The notes beneath the pieces are model-generated. The model made no database searches. It had not been told where the DNA came from and saw only the letters and a program-made list of their open reading frames with translations. From Acidobacteriota bacterium (GTDB lineage: Bacteria > Acidobacteriota > Vicinamibacteria > Vicinamibacterales > UBA2999), in assembly GCA_020851835.1 (NCBI GenBank), contig JADZBZ010000130.1, forward strand, positions 1 through 18,404: a DNA stretch of 18,404 nt. Reading direction: 5' to 3'. The position numbers were made by a program, and so were the translations under genes. Below are positions 1 through 6,696 of this stretch, in pieces (position 1 is the first letter of the stretch; every line of letters starts with the position of its first letter).

Positions 1-3000
1 GCATTCCTCGTCTCGCAATTCACCGGCCGGTGACGATGTTCATGATCAGCTTCGTCATCGTGCTGCTGGGCGCGATTTCGCTGTCGCGGCTGCCCGTGGA
101 CCTGATGCCCGACACGGAGTATCCGAGTATCACGGTCCGCGTGACCTACCAGGGCGTGGGCCCGCTCGAGATGGAAGAGCTCATCACGCGGCCCATCGAG
201 CAGGGCGTGAGCGCGGTGGCCGGACTGGAGCGCGTCGAGTCCACCTCGTCTGAGGGCAGCGCTACCGTGCGCCTGAATTTCGCGTGGGGCACCGACCTCA
301 GCGAGGCTGCCGACGACGTGCGCACGCGCATCGATCGCGTGCGGGGCCGGCTTCCCGAAGACGCCGACCCGCCGACGATCTTCAAGTTCGACTCGACCTC
401 CATGCCGATCATGGGTATCGGCGTCGAGGGCGACTACGATCCGGTGACGCTGCGCGAGTTGGCGCAAAACGACCTCTCGCCCCGCCTCGAGCGCGTGGCG
501 GGCGTCGCCGCCGTGACGGTGGACGGGGGCCTGCGTCGTCAGATCCGGGTGGACCTGTCGCGCGAGAAGATTACGGCGTTGAACCTCACGCCCGACCGCG
601 TCGTCCAGATTCTCCGCACCGAGAACCAGAACATTCCGCTGGGCGAGGTCAACGATGCCACGCGCACCCTGCTGCTGCGGAGCCCCGGACAGTTCGTCAA
701 CCTCGACGAAATCCGCGATCTCGTCGTGCTCACACGCGCCGGCGTGCCTGTCTACCTCAAGGATATCGCCGACGTCCACGACACCACCGAAGACCGCCGC
801 TCCATCACGCGCATCAACGGCCGGCCGGGCATCCGGATGCGCGTCACCAAGCAGTCGGGCACCAACACCGTGCGGGTGGCCGAGGGCATTCGCAGCGAGA
901 TCGATCGCATCAACCTCGAAGTGTCCGGCATGCACCTCCAGATTCTCGATGACCAGTCCAAGTACATCGAGCGCGCGATCGGCAGCGTCCAGGAGCACGC
1001 CATGGTTGGCGGCATCCTGGTCATCGCCATCATCTTCCTGTTCCTGCGCGACCTGAAGTCCACCCTCATCATCTGCACGTCGATTCCAATCTCGGTGGTC
1101 GGCACCTTCGCTCTGCTCTACTTCGGCGGCTACACGCTGAACACGCTCACGTTCGGAGGCTTGGCCCTGGGCATAGGCATGATCGTCGACGCTGCCATCG
1201 TGGTGCTGGAGAATACCTACCGGCACCTCGAGATGGGCAAAGACCGCATCACGGCCGCGATCGACGGATCGGAAGAGGTGTGGTCGGCCATTCTCGCGTC
1301 GACACTCACCCACATCGCCGTCTTCGTGCCGATGCTGTTCCTTACCGGCGTTTCGAGCATCATGTTCGGGCAGCTGGCGGCGGTCGTGTCGTTCTCGCTC
1401 GCCATGTCGCTGCTGGTAGCGGTGACCATCGTGCCGGTACTGTGCTCGCGCCTGCTCGACCCGCCCAGCCACGGCCACCGGCCGGGCGTGGCGGCCGCGA
1501 TGAGCCGCTCGGTGGATCGGGCGCTGGACGGCATCGATGCGTTCTACCAGCGCGCGCTGCACGCGGCCCTGCACCACCGGCCGACCGTGTTCGCCACCGG
1601 CATCGGGCTCTTCGTCGTCGCCCTCGCCCTGCTGCCCCGCATCGGCTTCGAGTTCCAGCCGACTACCGACGAAGGCGAAGTGACGGTCGACGCCGAGCTG
1701 GCCGTCGGCACGCGCATCGAGGTGACAGAGGCGGCCCTTCTCCAGCTCGAGGACCGCATCCGCGGGGCGGTGCCCGAGGCCACGATGATCATCACCCAGG
1801 CGGGCGGCGGCGGCGGCTTCGGCAGCGCCTCGACGCACCGCGGCAGCATCCAGGTCCGGCTCGTGCCACGCACCGAACGGCAGCGGACCAACGAGCAGAT
1901 CTCGATGGACCTGCGCCGCCAACTGTCGGGCATTCCCGGGGTCGTCGTGCGGGCGCGCGCGACGGGCGGCCAGAACATGATGCGCGGCATGGGCGGCGGG
2001 AGCGACTCCCGCCTGTCGGTGGAAATCCGCGGCCACGACCTCGCCACCTCGAAGCGCCTCGCCCAAGACGTGAAGACGCTGCTCGACTCCACTCCCGGCG
2101 TGGCCGACTCGCGCCTGCAAAGTGAGGAAGGCCGGCCCGAGCTCTCCGTCCGCGTCGATCGCGACAAGGCGGCGCTGCTCGGCTTGACGGTCACCGGCGT
2201 CGCCAACACCATCCGCACCAACGTCGCCGGCACGCAGGCGGCCATGTTTCGCGAGGCCGGCAACGAGTACCCCATCATCGTTCGGCTCCGCGAGCAGGAC
2301 CGCGAGGAAGTCTCGTCGGTGGGCGACGTGCTGCTCAGCACGCCCGCCGGCCAGGTGCTTCCGGCCAAGAACGTGATGGTGATCTCGCGCGACACCGGAC
2401 CGGTGTCCATCGCTCGCAAGAACCAGGAGCGCATCCAGCGCGTCAACGCCGAGGTCGAGGTGACGCTCAGCCAGGCCCTGGCCAACATCCAGAGCCGGCT
2501 ACCGGAAATCAATGTGCCGAAGGACTTCGCCGTGGGATTCGGCAGTGAGGTCGAGGAGCAGGATCGGTCGTTCCGCGAGCTCCAGCTCGTGCTCGTCCTC
2601 GCCATTCTGCTGGTCTACACGGTGATGGCGTCACAGTACGAATCGCTCCGCGACCCCTTCATCATCATCTTCTCGATTCCGCTGGCGGCCATCGGCGTGG
2701 TGGGCATTCTGCTGGCTACGAACACGGCGTTCAGCATGCAGGCGTACATCGGCGTCATCATGCTGGCAGGCATCGTGGTGAGTAACGCCATCCTGCTGGT
2801 GGACTACACCAATACCCTGCGCCGCCGCGACAAGATGCCGCTGCGACAGGCCGTCGAAACCGCCGGCCGGCACCGGCTGCGGCCGATCCTGATGACGTCG
2901 GCCTGCACGGCGCTCGGCCTCGTGCCGATGGCGCTGGGCATCGGCGAAGGTGCCGAGTTGCAGGCGCCGCTGGCGCGTGTCGTCATCGGCGGGCTCCTCA

Positions 3001-3107
3001 CGTCCACGCTGATTACGCTGGTCTTCGTGCCCGCGATGTACACCTTGTTCGAGGAGGGCGTCCGCGGCTTGTTCAGGAAGGGCCCAGCCGCCGAAGCAGC
3101 GCACTGA
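1..3107 (+). CDS. RND-family efflux permease, HAE1/AcrB-like (5' partial)
   Basis: This is an inner-membrane proton-driven pump subunit that would work with a periplasmic adaptor and an outer-membrane channel to export hydrophobic or amphiphilic compounds. The reading frame is open from the first base: residues before the GTG at 30 read IPRLAIHRPV, the usual N-terminus of this family, so the true start lies a few codons outside the window and 30 is not the start. About 1034 residues are visible, the normal family length. TM1 is near residues 10-28 and is followed by the conserved SRLPVDLMPD. TM2-TM6 lie near 325-480, TM7 near 525-545 and TM8-TM12 near 865-1015, with two large periplasmic loops between. 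TM4 reads GMIVDAAIVVLEN, keeping one proton-relay Asp (D396), and TM10 reads VSNAILLVDY with Ser where AcrB has Lys. A Gly/Met-rich stretch lies near residues 655-668. The adaptor gene is presumably just upstream, outside the window. The substrate cannot be predicted. Confidence 0.95.
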   Translation, partial: IPRLAIHRPVTMFMISFVIVLLGAISLSRLPVDLMPDTEYPSITVRVTYQGVGPLEMEELITRPIEQGVSAVAGLERVESTSSEGSATVRLNFAWGTDLSEAADDVRTRIDRVRGRLPEDADPPTIFKFDSTSMPIMGIGVEGDYDPVTLRELAQNDLSPRLERVAGVAAVTVDGGLRRQIRVDLSREKITALNLTPDRVVQILRTENQNIPLGEVNDATRTLLLRSPGQFVNLDEIRDLVVLTRAGVPVYLKDIADVHDTTEDRRSITRINGRPGIRMRVTKQSGTNTVRVAEGIRSEIDRINLEVSGMHLQILDDQSKYIERAIGSVQEHAMVGGILVIAIIFLFLRDLKSTLIICTSIPISVVGTFALLYFGGYTLNTLTFGGLALGIGMIVDAAIVVLENTYRHLEMGKDRITAAIDGSEEVWSAILASTLTHIAVFVPMLFLTGVSSIMFGQLAAVVSFSLAMSLLVAVTIVPVLCSRLLDPPSHGHRPGVAAAMSRSVDRALDGIDAFYQRALHAALHHRPTVFATGIGLFVVALALLPRIGFEFQPTTDEGEVTVDAELAVGTRIEVTEAALLQLEDRIRGAVPEATMIITQAGGGGGFGSASTHRGSIQVRLVPRTERQRTNEQISMDLRRQLSGIPGVVVRARATGGQNMMRGMGGGSDSRLSVEIRGHDLATSKRLAQDVKTLLDSTPGVADSRLQSEEGRPELSVRVDRDKAALLGLTVTGVANTIRTNVAGTQAAMFREAGNEYPIIVRLREQDREEVSSVGDVLLSTPAGQVLPAKNVMVISRDTGPVSIARKNQERIQRVNAEVEVTLSQALANIQSRLPEINVPKDFAVGFGSEVEEQDRSFRELQLVLVLAILLVYTVMASQYESLRDPFIIIFSIPLAAIGVVGILLATNTAFSMQAYIGVIMLAGIVVSNAILLVDYTNTLRRRDKMPLRQAVETAGRHRLRPILMTSACTALGLVPMALGIGEGAELQAPLARVVIGGLLTSTLITLVFVPAMYTLFEEGVRGLFRKGPAAEAAH

Positions 3108-3531
3108 TGCTCAGACCCGTCACCGGGTCCACCCACTCGCCCGCCACCTCCGCGAGCGGCGCCAGCACGAAGCGCCGCTCGCGAAAGCGCGGGTGCGGTA
3201 CCGCCAGTCCCGGCTCGTCCACGATCCGGTGTCCGTAGAGAATCAAGTCGAGGTCGAGCGTCCGCGCCGCGTAGCGATGCGGGCGTTCGCGTCCCCGTTC
3301 ACGCTCGGTGGCCAGGAGCAGATCGAGCAGGGCACGCGGCGACAACTCCGTCCGGCCGACGACGGCTCCGTTCAGGAAGGGGGGTTGGATGTCCGGCACA
3401 CCCTCGGGGTCGGTCTGGATGAAGGATGACAGCCGCAAGCCCGTGAGATGAGGACCCAGCCGCCTGGCGGCGAACGTCAGATGGGCGCCGCGATCGCCGA
3501 GATTCGAGCCCAGGGCGATGGCGACGGACAC
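3073..3531 (-). CDS. folK: 2-amino-4-hydroxy-6-hydroxymethyldihydropteridine pyrophosphokinase (HPPK)
   Basis: HPPK transfers pyrophosphate from ATP to 6-hydroxymethyl-7,8-dihydropterin, the step before dihydropteroate synthase in folate synthesis; it is a small cytosolic enzyme. The 152-residue product has the family motifs in order: ALGSNLGDR at the N-terminus, PFLNGAVVGRT, the signature RTLDLDLILYG with its catalytic Asp pair, and VPHPRFRERRFVLAPLAE. I place the start at the GTG giving VSVAIALGSNL because family members begin there. An in-frame GTG at 3546, adding five residues, lies closer to a GGCGAGGG stretch and is a real alternative. The gene follows the ferritin-like gene by about 26 bp and is the last gene of the minus-strand run. 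Its last 35 bp overlap the 3' end of the convergent RND gene. No other folate gene is in view. Confidence 0.93.
   Translation of the reverse strand: MSVAIALGSNLGDRGAHLTFAARRLGPHLTGLRLSSFIQTDPEGVPDIQPPFLNGAVVGRTELSPRALLDLLLATERERGRERPHRYAARTLDLDLILYGHRIVDEPGLAVPHPRFRERRFVLAPLAEVAGEWVDPVTGLSISALLRRLGPS
3114..3129 (+). other. Stem-loop just after the RND stop codon
   Basis: A perfect 6-bp inverted repeat, GACCCG-TCAC-CGGGTC, begins 7 bases after the RND pump stop codon and lies inside the 3' end of convergent folK. No T-run follows it on either strand, so it does not fit a classical intrinsic terminator. It could slow or stop RNA polymerase coming off the pump gene, but chance pairing in GC-rich coding DNA is also plausible. 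Confidence 0.25.
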
Positions 3532-3557
3532 AAGGGGCGCGGGCACGCCCTCGCCTG

Positions 3558-4043
3558 CTATTCCATCCAGCGCGTGGCGGCGACCACGCCTCGGCGCTCG
3601 TTGATGGGCAGGTGCGTGCCGATGAGGTCGGACCGGCCCGCGGCCGCCTGATCGAACAGGCGCTTGTGCTCGAGCATCTCGCCGAGGATGACCTTGAGCA
3701 TGCCCTTGTGGCGGGCGTTGGTCACCGTGCCGATTTTCGGGCGCCACGTATCGACGAACTGCTGGTTGGCGCGCGCGTCCTCGGCAGCCAGCGCCTTCCA
3801 CGCGTCGCCCTTGCCGGCCGCCGCCACACCCTGGCGGGCGGGGTCAGGCGGCACCGCGGCCTGCAGATCCATCAAGGCGTACTGGAGCCACGACACGTGG
3901 GACTCCTCGCGAGCGATGATGTTCTGGTAGGCGTTGTTGATGTCGTAGTCGCTCACCTGCCGCGCCACGTCCTCATGGCGCATCAGCAGGGCCAGGCGGG
4001 CCAGGTAGAAATCACCGACGAGCTGCCGCAGGTCGGTACTCAC
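3558..4043 (-). CDS. Ferritin-like (four-helix, diiron-type) protein of unknown function
   Basis: The 161-residue product looks like an all-helical ferritin-like fold. A helix near residues 40-60 carries EESHVSWLQ (E46-x-x-H49), and a later helix near 112-133 carries GEMLEHKRLF (E122, E125, H126). Together these resemble the E-x-x-H iron ligands of rubrerythrin/bacterioferritin relatives. Acidic residues in other helices (E24; E88, D89) could complete a diiron site, but I cannot assign them. There is no signal peptide or membrane segment, so it should be cytosolic. The start is the GTG that overlaps the dksA stop as GTGA, implying translational coupling; a GTG ten codons upstream inside dksA is less likely. 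Fold is moderately supported; function (iron handling, oxidative stress, or structural) is unknown. Confidence 0.7.
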   Translation of the reverse strand: MSTDLRQLVGDFYLARLALLMRHEDVARQVSDYDINNAYQNIIAREESHVSWLQYALMDLQAAVPPDPARQGVAAAGKGDAWKALAAEDARANQQFVDTWRPKIGTVTNARHKGMLKVILGEMLEHKRLFDQAAAGRSDLIGTHLPINERRGVVAATRWME

Positions 4044-4378
4044 GCCTTCTGCTTTTCCTTGCAGGTGATGCACACGCGCGTCCAGGGAATGGCATTGAGG
4101 CGGGCTTCAGCGATGGGCTCGCCGCAGTCGCGGCAGACTCCGAAGGTGCCCTCTTCTATCCGGACCAGGGCCTCATCGATGGCCTGGAGGATTTTGGCGT
4201 CGGTCCGCTTCAAACGCAAATGGATGTGCACCTCGTTGTTTCCCGAGGCCTGATCGGCCATGTCGCCCTGGCGGCCGTTGTTGTGCTCCATCTGGTACTG
4301 GAGGGGACGAAGCTCGGCGGCCTGCGTGAGCTCTGCCCGCTTGCGCTCCAACGCCTCCTTGAGAACCGGAACGTTCAT
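4040..4378 (-). CDS. dksA: DksA/TraR-family C4 zinc-finger RNA polymerase-binding factor
   Basis: DksA-family proteins enter the secondary channel of RNA polymerase and, with ppGpp, reset transcription during starvation. The 112-residue product has a coiled-coil N-terminal half (about residues 5-75) and a C-terminal zinc finger, C82-x2-C85-x17-C103-x2-C106. The coiled-coil tip keeps DMADQA (D39, D42, A44), matching the DxxDxA tip motif essential in E. coli DksA, which argues for a true polymerase-acting member. It is shorter than E. coli DksA (151 aa), lacking the N-terminal extension. The ATG start is preceded by AGGGAG about ten bases upstream. It overlaps the ferritin-like gene by GTGA and is followed by folK, so the three probably form an operon. 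The symbol is by family; a TraR-like paralogue name could be equally right. Confidence 0.9.
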   Translation of the reverse strand: MNVPVLKEALERKRAELTQAAELRPLQYQMEHNNGRQGDMADQASGNNEVHIHLRLKRTDAKILQAIDEALVRIEEGTFGVCRDCGEPIAEARLNAIPWTRVCITCKEKQKA

Positions 4379-4427
4379 CGACTCGCTACTCCCTGTGTCA
4401 CCTTGCAACCCGGGACGACAATAGCCG

Positions 4428-4433
4428 ATTTTA
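4428..4433 (-). promoter_or_regulatory. Candidate -10 box for the dksA operon
   Basis: TAAAAT (ATTTTA on the + strand) lies about 50 bases upstream of the dksA ATG and stands out in a GC-rich gap. It matches the TATAAT consensus at five of six positions. No recognisable -35 box lies 16-18 bases upstream, where a GC-rich inverted repeat sits instead, so this is only a candidate. Confidence 0.35.
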
Positions 4434-4439
4434 CCACGG

Positions 4440-4460
4440 GGCCCGCGGCCGGCGCGGGCC
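4440..4460. repeat. GC-rich perfect inverted repeat upstream of dksA
   Basis: Eight-base arms, GGCCCGCG and CGCGGGCC, flank a five-base loop. As RNA this would be a very stable hairpin. No U-run follows on either strand, so a classical terminator is not supported. It lies directly upstream of the candidate dksA -10 box, where a bound protein or a read-through RNA hairpin could affect expression. Confidence 0.6.
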
Positions 4461-4471
4461 GCCTCTCGCCT

Positions 4472-4483
4472 CCGCAATTGCGG
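4472..4483. repeat. 12-bp perfect palindrome CCGCAATTGCGG
   Basis: An exact palindrome in the dksA upstream gap. It shares the hexamer CGCAAT/ATTGCG with the 16-bp palindrome at 4610-4625, there in the opposite order. It could be a dimeric regulator's operator, but no binding protein is identified. Confidence 0.45.
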
Positions 4484-4520
4484 GACGGGCAGGGTGGCCT
4501 CGTTCGACAGCCCCCCCGTG

Positions 4521-4542
4521 CCGGCAGTTTGCCGGTGGCAAA
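4521..4542. repeat. Two overlapping, mutually exclusive inverted repeats
   Basis: CCGGCA-GTT-TGCCGG (4521-4535) and TTTGCC-GGT-GGCAAA (4528-4542) share bases, so a transcript can fold one hairpin or the other but not both. On the minus strand, in the direction of dksA transcription, the TTTGCC/GGCAAA hairpin would form first. This resembles attenuator-like switching, about 140 bases upstream of the dksA start. It matters only if transcription enters from upstream, for example from the kinase gene. Confidence 0.45.
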
Positions 4543-4609
4543 TGAAGAGCTGCACACGTGAGAGCCGGAAGGCTGACGTGGACCGCAGCGCGGACGACAG
4601 GTGGAGCAT

Positions 4610-4625
4610 CCGATTGCGCAATCGG
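4610..4625. repeat. 16-bp perfect palindrome CCGATTGCGCAATCGG
   Basis: An exact palindrome about 20 bp beyond the histidine kinase stop codon. It could be a dimeric operator, or as RNA a 6-bp stem with a GCGC loop closing the kinase transcript. No U-run follows, so terminator function is weakly supported. Confidence 0.5.
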
Positions 4626-4646
4626 CGAACGCCCCGACGCACCTGG

Positions 4647-6593
4647 CTAGCGGTTGGCCGGAGCCGATGCACGGCGTCCCGCCGCCAGCAGGGCTGCCAG
4701 TTTTACAGGATCGATCGGCTTGACGAAGTGGTAGTCGAAGCCGGCCTCCCGCGAGCGCCGCCGGTCCTCCTCCTGGCCCCATCCCGTCAGCGCGGCGATC
4801 AGCACGTCCCGTCCCCAGGGCTCAGCCCGGTACCGACGGCAGATATCGTAGCCGTCGATCACCGGCAGGCCGATGTCGAGAAGGATCAACTCGGGGACGA
4901 ACTGAGCGGCCTTCTCCAGGGCGGTAGCCCCGTCACCGGCGGTCTCGGTTTGGTGTCCCATCGACTGAAGCAGCATGGCCAGCGCCTCCACGTTGTCGGC
5001 GTCATCGTCCACGATCAGGACCCGGCGCGACGGCGCTGGCGTCGAGGCCATCGGCTCACTCGATGACGCGAGCGGCGAAGGCGGCACCGGCACCGCGGCC
5101 AGAATCGGCAGCCGGACCACGAAGGCGCTGCCGCGGCCTGAACCCTCGCTCTCGGCCGTCACGATCCCGCCGTGCAACTGCACCAGGCGCTTCACCAGGG
5201 CCAAGCCGATGCCGAGCCCGTCCTGGTAGACGTCCGAGCGGCTCTCACCCTGGGTAAAGATGTCGAAGATCGTAGCCAGCATCTCTTTCGGAATGCCGAT
5301 CCCGGTATCCTCGACTCTCAACACCGCCTCTCCGCCCTCGGGCCAGACCGAGAGCCTGACGTGCCCGCCCTCCGAAGTGTACTTGGCGGCGTTGTTGAGA
5401 AGGTTGCAGATGACCTGTTGCAGGCGTGCGGCATCGCCCCGAGCGGGAATGGGCGCCTCCGGCATCTCGACCGTGAAGGTCACGCGCGCGCGGTCGCAGG
5501 CCGGCCGGCAGGCGTCCACCGCATCTGCCACCACCCGCGCGAGATCGATGGCGTCGACCCGCAGTTCGAGACGATTCCGGTTGATGCGGCTTACGTCCAA
5601 CAGATCGTCCAGGAGCCGCACCATCTGCGTGACCTGTCGACCCATCGTCGCGAATGCCCGTTCAGCGACGGCCGGATCGTACTGGCCGGTCTTGATCAGT
5701 TCGAACGAGGTGCGCAGGGCTCCAAGCGGATTGCGCAGCTCGTGTGACAGCGCCGCAAGGAATTCGTCTTTCCGCCGATTGGCCTCCACGAGTTCGGCCG
5801 ACAGCGCGCGGAGGACTTCCTCCAGACGCACGTGCTCGGTGATGTCGGTATTGGTCCCGAACCATCGCACGATCGCACCAGTGGCGTCACGGATGGGCAT
5901 CGCACGCGACAGAAACCACCGGTAAGTCCCGTCGCGCCCCCGTAAGGGGAAGCTGTCTTCCCATGCCTCGCCGGTGGCCCACGAGTGTCGAATTCGGGAC
6001 ACCACCCGCTCCACGTGGTCGGGGTGATGGACGGCCGTCCAGCCCCAGCCCTGCACCTGTTCCAGCGTGGTACCGGTGTAATCGAACCAGCGCTGGTTGT
6101 ACCAGAAGATCCACCCCGCGCTGTCGGCCATCCAGGCAAACTGCGAGATGTTGTCCGCGAGCATCCGGAACCGTTCCTCGCTCTCACGCAGCGCCGCCTC
6201 TGCGCGCTTGCGGTCCGTGATGTCACGTGCAATCTTCGAGACCGCGACCACGCGGCCGGCTTCGTCCTTGATGGGCGAAATCGTCAGCTCGACCGTGACG
6301 CGCTGCCCGTCCCTGCGCACGCGCTCGGTCTCGAGGTGATCCACGCGGTCGCCCGCCGTGAGCCGGGCCAGAATCGCGTCTTCCTCCGCTCGCCGGTCGG
6401 GCGGGACGATGAGCGTGATGTGTTGGCCAATCGCCTCCTCGGCCGCAAAGCCGAACATGCGCTCGGCGGCGGCGTTCCAGCTCTGGATGATGCCTTCCGT
6501 GGACTTCCTGACAATGGCGTCGTCAGATGTCTCGACGATCGCGCTCAGGAATCGGCTGGCGTCTGAAGGCCCGTCTTCCGATGCGTGAGTCAT
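4647..6593 (-). CDS. Hybrid sensor histidine kinase, PAS-PAS-HisKA-HATPase-REC
   Basis: A 648-residue cytosolic hybrid kinase with no signal peptide or membrane segment. Order: PAS 1 (about 15-130, ending IARDITDRKR), PAS 2 with a PAC tail (about 138-256, rich in Trp), HisKA with the phospho-accepting His in ALSHELRNPLG (H284), HATPase (N-box NLLNNAAKY around 400, DTGIGIP at 429-435, G-box DGLGIGLAL at 458-466), a Pro/Ser linker, and a C-terminal receiver (acidic DDD near 529, phospho-acceptor D573 in LLDIGLP, T603, K625). All key residues are intact. The ATG at 6593 is chosen because the frame upstream has no family character. There is no Hpt or DNA-binding output domain, and no response regulator beside it, so the downstream partner is elsewhere. 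It follows ybbP by 103 bp on the same strand. The PAS ligand is unknown. Confidence 0.93.
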   Translation of the reverse strand: MTHASEDGPSDASRFLSAIVETSDDAIVRKSTEGIIQSWNAAAERMFGFAAEEAIGQHITLIVPPDRRAEEDAILARLTAGDRVDHLETERVRRDGQRVTVELTISPIKDEAGRVVAVSKIARDITDRKRAEAALRESEERFRMLADNISQFAWMADSAGWIFWYNQRWFDYTGTTLEQVQGWGWTAVHHPDHVERVVSRIRHSWATGEAWEDSFPLRGRDGTYRWFLSRAMPIRDATGAIVRWFGTNTDITEHVRLEEVLRALSAELVEANRRKDEFLAALSHELRNPLGALRTSFELIKTGQYDPAVAERAFATMGRQVTQMVRLLDDLLDVSRINRNRLELRVDAIDLARVVADAVDACRPACDRARVTFTVEMPEAPIPARGDAARLQQVICNLLNNAAKYTSEGGHVRLSVWPEGGEAVLRVEDTGIGIPKEMLATIFDIFTQGESRSDVYQDGLGIGLALVKRLVQLHGGIVTAESEGSGRGSAFVVRLPILAAVPVPPSPLASSSEPMASTPAPSRRVLIVDDDADNVEALAMLLQSMGHQTETAGDGATALEKAAQFVPELILLDIGLPVIDGYDICRRYRAEPWGRDVLIAALTGWGQEEDRRRSREAGFDYHFVKPIDPVKLAALLAAGRRASAPANR

Positions 6594-6696
6594 GGTGGAC
6601 CTGCCCGGTTTCCGATGGCATCGGCGGTGCGGCCGAGGCCTCAGGATATCAGAGGCGGCAAAGGGGTTACACCAGCCTGGCTGGGGCCCGAACGTC

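Noticed and set aside
4440..4460. Intrinsic terminator for the histidine kinase gene
   Set aside because: The stem is strong but lies almost 190 bp beyond the stop codon and has no U-tract on the relevant strand; kept only as an inverted repeat.
4379..4672. N-terminal extension of the DksA frame to about 210 residues
   Set aside because: The added part is Arg-rich and unlike DksA, runs through the hairpin region, and the ATG at 4378 has a good Shine-Dalgarno and the family-typical N-terminus.
6672..6684. CCAGCC-T-GGCTGG as a terminator after ybbP
   Set aside because: The one-base centre cannot form a tight loop with full arms and no U-run follows.
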